Assembly (NCBI GenBank): GCA_003586115.2
Contig: QVOM02000101.1
Coordinates: 30,817,794-30,881,793 of the forward strand
Source: Salvator merianae
Taxonomy: Eukaryota > Chordata > Lepidosauria > Squamata > Teiidae
DNA: 64,000 nucleotides
Reading direction: 5' to 3'
Shown: positions 59,614-64,000 of the stretch, one piece after another
Layout of the letters: the number at the start of each line of letters is the position of its first letter
How positions within the stretch are numbered: position 1 is the first letter of the stretch
Program-made: the position numbers and the translations under genes
The notes under the pieces: model-generated
The model's input: the letters and a program-made list of their open reading frames with translations, nothing else
The model's database searches: none
Told to the model about the DNA's origin: nothing

Positions 59614-60931
59614 TAGGGATGTGCACGAAATGAATTTTCTCTGTTCGTTTCGCAATGCATCGAAACTTCGTAGCTTCGTTTTCGCACGAAAACGGAAGTT
59701 GCGAAAATGGCGATTTTCATTTTCGCAGCGAAAATTTTCGTAAATTTTCGAAAACCGGAAGTGGAAAATCAATGAAATAAGTAGCGAAAAACAAATGCCG
59801 CATATCCCCCTGCCCTCTCCCTTCTATATTTGACCGTCCACGTTGCTAATTTAAGGAGTTGCTTCGTTAAAAGTAAAAATTGCACGGAGCTTACTTTTTA
59901 CCGGCGGCCGGTTTGTAGCAGGATTCAAAGCAACGAAGGTACGTTTTGGGTTCCTCACTGCAGCTCGAAAGCAAGCGAAAGGAAGCGAAGGAATTTTTTT
60001 CGCTTTGATTTTTTGTCATTTTCGATGCCTTTTTGACGCTCATGTCTGTGCGCGCACGCGCGCTAATTTCTGTCCCTTTAACTTTTCAGCGCGACTCGTC
60101 GCTGTCTGCCGTCCGTGCCGATCGTTTGGGGCACAGAAATTATTACCTCGCCTACGAGGCGGGCAGGCTTAGTCAGCGACGCACGAAGCAATTGCCTTCA
60201 GCTCAGCGCATAATTTAGAAGACTGGCGGCAGCCACAGGATGAAATAACTCCCTACTTCCGAGCAGCAGCGAAATGACGCCTCGTCTTGCCCTCCCTTCT
60301 TACTTCCGAGTAGCAGCGAAATGTTGCCTCATCTTGCCCTCCCTTCTTACTTCCGAGTAGCAGTGAAATGACGCCTCGTCTTGCCCTCCCTTCTTACTTC
60401 CGAGTAGCAGCGAAATGTTGCCTCGTCTTGCCCTCCCTTCTTACTTCCGAGTAGCAGCGAAATGTTGCCTCGTCTTGCCCTCCCTCCCTACTTCCGAGCA
60501 GCAGTGAAATGACACCACGTCTTGCCCTCTGTTTCAAAACGAAGAACTATATAACACCATCAAAGAAGTTTTATTAACTCCAAGCCGTCTGAGTTTCTCA
60601 TCCTCATGCGGTGCGATCGCTGCGAGGCAGGCGAAGAGTTAAAAAAATACCGTCTTCCCTAATGTGATGCATTACAATTTCCACCTCTAGAGGCAGAGAC
60701 TTGAGGCTACGAAGCTACCGAGCTTCGTTGCTTCGCAGTTTTCGCAGTGAAAAAGGACAAAAAATAGCCGTGCGCGGTGAGTAGCGAAGGTCACGAAAAT
60801 TGACGAAAATCGCCGTGACTTTCGCTATTCGCTTTCGCGATAGGGAGGGCACTTCACATTCGATGCGAATGTTGCGAAGCAACGAAATTCGTACAAAATT
60901 TCGTTGCTTCGAAATTTCGTGCACATCCCTA
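59614..60931. mobile_element. CpG-rich non-autonomous hAT-like transposon (1318 bp)
   Basis: Perfect 18-bp terminal inverted repeats (TAGGGATGTGCACGAAAT) with a perfect 8-bp duplication outside fit the hAT superfamily. The subterminal 150 bp on both sides are packed with TTCG/CGAA words (ttcgtagcttcg, ttcgcacgaaaac on the left; cgaagctaccg, cgctttcgcg on the right), a plausible transposase-binding layout. The middle is rich in CpG (for example gcgcgcacgcgcgc near 60050), unlike the surrounding DNA, and holds a six-copy 47-bp array. No frame exceeds about 70 residues, so no transposase is encoded. Confidence 0.9.
60254..60535. repeat. Six-copy 47-bp tandem array
   Basis: Copies start with tacttccgag at 60254, 60301, 60348, 60395, 60442 and 60489, an exact 47-bp period. 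Units differ mainly at one dinucleotide: copies 1, 3 and 6 read aaatgac and copies 2, 4 and 5 read aaatgtt. There is no unique spacer, so this is a minisatellite, not a CRISPR array. Confidence 0.95.
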
Positions 60932-60939
60932 AGCAGAAG
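60932..60939. repeat. Target-site duplication, right copy
   Basis: Exact copy of agcagaag at 59606-59613. Confidence 0.9.
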
Positions 60940-62360
60940 TAATAATATGACCTATTAATTGGATTGTATACCCAAACTGTTGCATTTTCTACTTCCAAAT
61001 GCATAAATCATATATATGATTTATGCAATATCCATGTTTCATCACCATCAGTTTTTCACAATGTCCTTATCTGATTTTTCTATTCTCCAGCTCCAAACAC
61101 ATTAAGAAACACAGACATTCATTGCCATACAAAAAGCTTCCTGGTGCTTAAGCTTAGTAATTCCAAGAGTACCCTATAATAGGGGTGACAGCACAATGCT
61201 GGTATAGAAATAAAGTAGAAATTAATTAACTCAGGAAAGCCAGTATTTATTTTATTTTTGTAATGATTCTTTTTCTAAAAAAAAGAAAAAAAAATCCTGT
61301 TTAGTTTCTTCAGTTATGCCTGCACAAATTAGAAACAGCTACCACTTGATCTAGTCTTGCTTTTGTTTCTTTCGTAAATGAGTTGGCCATTTCAGTCTGC
61401 TTTTTCATCTTCATTCTTTCCTCTGACTATTACAGGTCCTACCAATTTTAAATATTGTAAAGGCAAAAAGTTAGCTTACTCTCTGTTATTTACCTAATTA
61501 AAACCCTTTTGCTCTTTTTTTTTTTTTTTTTTAAATCTGCAATTAGTTATTTTCTTTCAGTGTTTATATTATCTTTCCACTAAATCTCTTTTTGATCTTT
61601 GCAATCTGCTTGCTACTTAGCACAAACCATTTTTATATTTGCTTGGTAATTTCCTTTTGCTTGTTCCCACCTCCTTACAGTTTTCTTTGTTGTCTTAATA
61701 CTTAGCTCATAAACTTGTGGTGTGCATCACAGTTATTTTATTTTTCTACTATATTAGGCATTAACTGCCACCATCTATGGAGTTAATCAAGAAATCGTTT
61801 TAATATGAAGGACAAATGAAAATTACTTCATTTATTGCTCAACCTGCTTCTATTTTCAAGATGCAGCTAACAAACCTTTAATAATGAACCGTGAAAACAA
61901 TAAGGAGAGCAATTTTCAACCATTTATCTTTTATTATTATTATTATTAGTGGAAGAATACTATCCACAGCCAACAACATGCTCTTATGAAGTTTACTTTG
62001 AAGTGTTTTGATTATAAGTAAAGATAAATACTTTCTTAAGTTAAGCTTGGGTCCTAGACCATGTCTACACTGGGCTGGTAGACTGACCAACAGGAACCCC
62101 TGGAATGCCTCGTCCACACTGGATGAGGTGTTGGAGCAGGTTACAGTGTGAAAATGGTGCTATAGCCCACTCCAAGCATAGACCACATATAAGTGAAACC
62201 CAAACCCAGAAAGTTTCAGGATAATCTTAATTCAAAACATGTGTAATACATTGCATGGAAACCTATAAATAATATTCCAATGTACTTAAAACAGCACTAA
62301 TATAAATAGAGAAAACAATCACAAAGAATGGAATCAATTAAAATAAAACATCACAGCAAC
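60940..62360. other. No gene recognised
   Basis: AT-rich with a T run at 61517-61533, a TTA run at 61928-61947 and a small palindrome (aaatcatatatatgattt) at 61006-61023. No exon recognised. Confidence 0.5.
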
Positions 62361-62825
62361 TATGGGCCTTTTCACACTTTCCATTGTGGAATGGTCAACT
62401 CCAACCATTCCAATGTGGAACCGTCTTCGTGGTGTGGCAGCCATCCACACCATGAGGGCTGGGACAATGTGGAAATGGGCTTCCATCATTTGCAGTGTGA
62501 ATGCCTGGCTGCCCATCCATGCCAGCAGCTGTGAAAATGTCTGGCTGCTACCATGGTGACTGGGGACGTGGCATATGGCTGTGCAGCCATGCTGTGGCCC
62601 ACAGCTTACAGCCTTCACATCCAGAAGTGGATGTGAATGCTGCATACAGGGAACACTCAACTGCTCCCAGTTCAGCTGTAGAAAACAATTTTGTTATCCA
62701 CAGCTAGGAACAATTGGCAGTGTCTGCAGACATTCCTGATCTCTGGGGCCTCCACAAAATGCAAATGCACTGTGCTAGTGAGCATCTGATTGCTCACTAG
62801 CACTGAAGTGCAAGCAGACCCTATC
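62361..62825 (+). mobile_element. Dispersed repeat C, longest copy
   Basis: The left end tatgggccttttcacacttt resembles the inverse of the right end (gcacttc... read as tagggtctgcttgcacttc on the minus strand). This suggests a non-autonomous DNA transposon of about 465 bp. Further partial copies lie at 14985, 25630 and 51400. The frames of 65-108 residues inside overlap on both strands and look like chance. Confidence 0.5.
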
Positions 62826-64000
62826 ACAAGTAAATCTTCCTGTTGAAATGTTTCACTTGCTCCCAGTTCTTGTAGTCAATTTTAACTATTGAAGGTAAAA
62901 CTTCTCTTATCTAGGAATCTATGGAGTGCAAATGCCAGATGTTACAGATAGTTTTCTAAGCTTGGGGCTGGTCATGCTGCCATACAGATGATACAATTCA
63001 GCCAAGCAAACACATTTCAACAAAAGTCACCTTTTTCAATGTCAGCAGGTTATGCAACATTGCTTGTTTCAGGTTTATTGCTTGTCTGGTCTAGCTATCA
63101 CTTATAAACAGTTCATATAGCATTCCTGGCTGGTTTTATGGCTCAGCAGTTTGTGTGCAGATGGAAATGTGCTGCTTCTGGACACCAAACTAAAGCAGCC
63201 CAGGCTGACAACTTTGAAGTTAGGCCAGGCTGAACTATCCACAATGAGGATGACATTTAGTGCACAACACTTGTAGCCCAGATGATTGTGGGCAGGGTCA
63301 CCTAATTCAGATCAGCTTGGCTCAGAAGGAGGAGATTGGGTGGGTTAGAGTACTTTAAAATTTGTACTTTGTTGTTTAATATTGTTTTAGTTTTATTTAT
63401 TTGAACAGTATTGTTTGGGGGGGAGGGAATAATGTGTCATGGCAGGAAAGGCAGGGAGGAACTTTCACAGGGAACTACCATTGCTTTAGTGATGGACGGG
63501 GAGTTATTAACTTACAAGTGTTAGATGTATCAAGACTATTAATCCTTTTGCTCTGCCATCCAGCTGGCAGTGTTTGGGGATGCCTGTCAACTGGCCCACT
63601 GTTCTGGTAGTGATGCTTCTGAATGACAGTTAGCCCAGAATAAAGCATATCTCATTCATGACTTGATTTTGGATGAAGAGGCAGATCTGGCAGTCAATTA
63701 CTGAGACACAGATTTGTACCCCCGATTATTCAGTGCAGCACTGTTCCAGAATGGTGGAGTGGGAAGGAGGGTCACTGTAATCTATAGAACTTCCATCCCT
63801 CTTGCCAGACAACCAAATCATTTTGTGACTGGGTTTGAGGGCTTGTTCTTGCCATTGGACCAGAAAGACAAAACAGGGGAATTGTTGGTGTACCACCCAC
63901 CCCACTGAGAAGCACCCTTCTTATCTAGCTGTATGAGGTGGTCTCATATGTAGTGTTGGAAGCCTCTACCACAATGTGTTGGCAGATTTTAGCATCCATG
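62826..64000. other. No gene recognised
   Basis: G run at 63416-63424; otherwise unique-looking sequence with no exon or repeat terminus recognised. The window ends without a feature running off its edge that I can identify. Confidence 0.5.

Noticed and set aside
60254..60535. Regular 47-bp array considered as a CRISPR array
   Set aside because: Units abut with no unique spacers, the genome is eukaryotic, and the array lies inside a transposon.
59614..60931. CpG-rich region considered as a host gene promoter
   Set aside because: Its edges coincide exactly with inverted termini and an 8-bp duplication, so it is an inserted element. Secondary promoter activity remains possible but unshown.
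62328..62707. Several overlapping frames of 65-108 residues
   Set aside because: They lie inside dispersed repeat C, on both strands, without recognisable domains.

Overview
The window looks like intergenic or intronic DNA of a vertebrate, most probably a squamate reptile (lizard or snake). That is an inference from the repeat mix: CR1 LINEs with a conserved 3' end reading like 'ctgctggatcaggcc', L2-clade LINEs, a BovB (RTE) LINE, an L1 tail, many short hAT-type DNA transposons, and very abundant long microsatellites. I recognise no host protein-coding gene, tRNA, rRNA or other RNA gene. Nearly all open reading frames are chance frames, translated microsatellites or decayed transposon coding sequence. 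The only possible host exon I can defend is a weak one at 18755-18930 on the minus strand.

Layout. 1-10.7 kb: microsatellites, a 694-bp hAT-like element carrying three 135-bp palindromic units (2499-3192), an L2 3' end, two CR1 3' ends, and otherwise unremarkable AT-rich sequence. 10.7-12.36 kb: an internally deleted CR1 LINE (endonuclease part, then 3' part) interrupted by a 342-bp hAT MITE with a perfect 8-bp target-site duplication. 14.3-18 kb: palindromic MITEs and a plus-strand L2 LINE holding two nested insertions. 18-23 kb: the candidate exon and microsatellites. 23.2-24.5 kb: a BovB LINE with a nested 96-bp insertion flanked by 14-bp repeats. 25.6-26.6 kb: two AT-rich hAT MITEs head to head. 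27.6-34.3 kb: L2 and CR1 tails, microsatellites, and two related ~460-bp repeats. 34.7-36.4 kb: a minus-strand L2 LINE with a readable reverse transcriptase. 41.2-42.5 kb: an L1 3' part. 43.1-49 kb: three more AT-rich hAT MITEs plus a CR1 tail. 49.5-52.6 kb: a diverged tandem duplication, another DNA-transposon-like repeat and a CR1 reverse transcriptase fragment. 52.8-58.7 kb: mostly no recognisable feature. 59.6-60.9 kb: a 1318-bp CpG-rich hAT-like element with a six-copy 47-bp array. 62.4-62.8 kb: another dispersed repeat.

Nothing here forms an operon-like or pathway-level system. The most notable content is the group of hAT-type non-autonomous elements sharing the terminus TAGGGRTGTGCACGAA and 8-bp duplications. 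Its members differ greatly inside: an AT-rich ~345-bp type, a GC-rich type with palindromic 135-bp units, and a CpG-rich type with a 47-bp array. Several nested insertions allow relative dating. All family names rest on reading the sequence and remembered family features, not on a database search.
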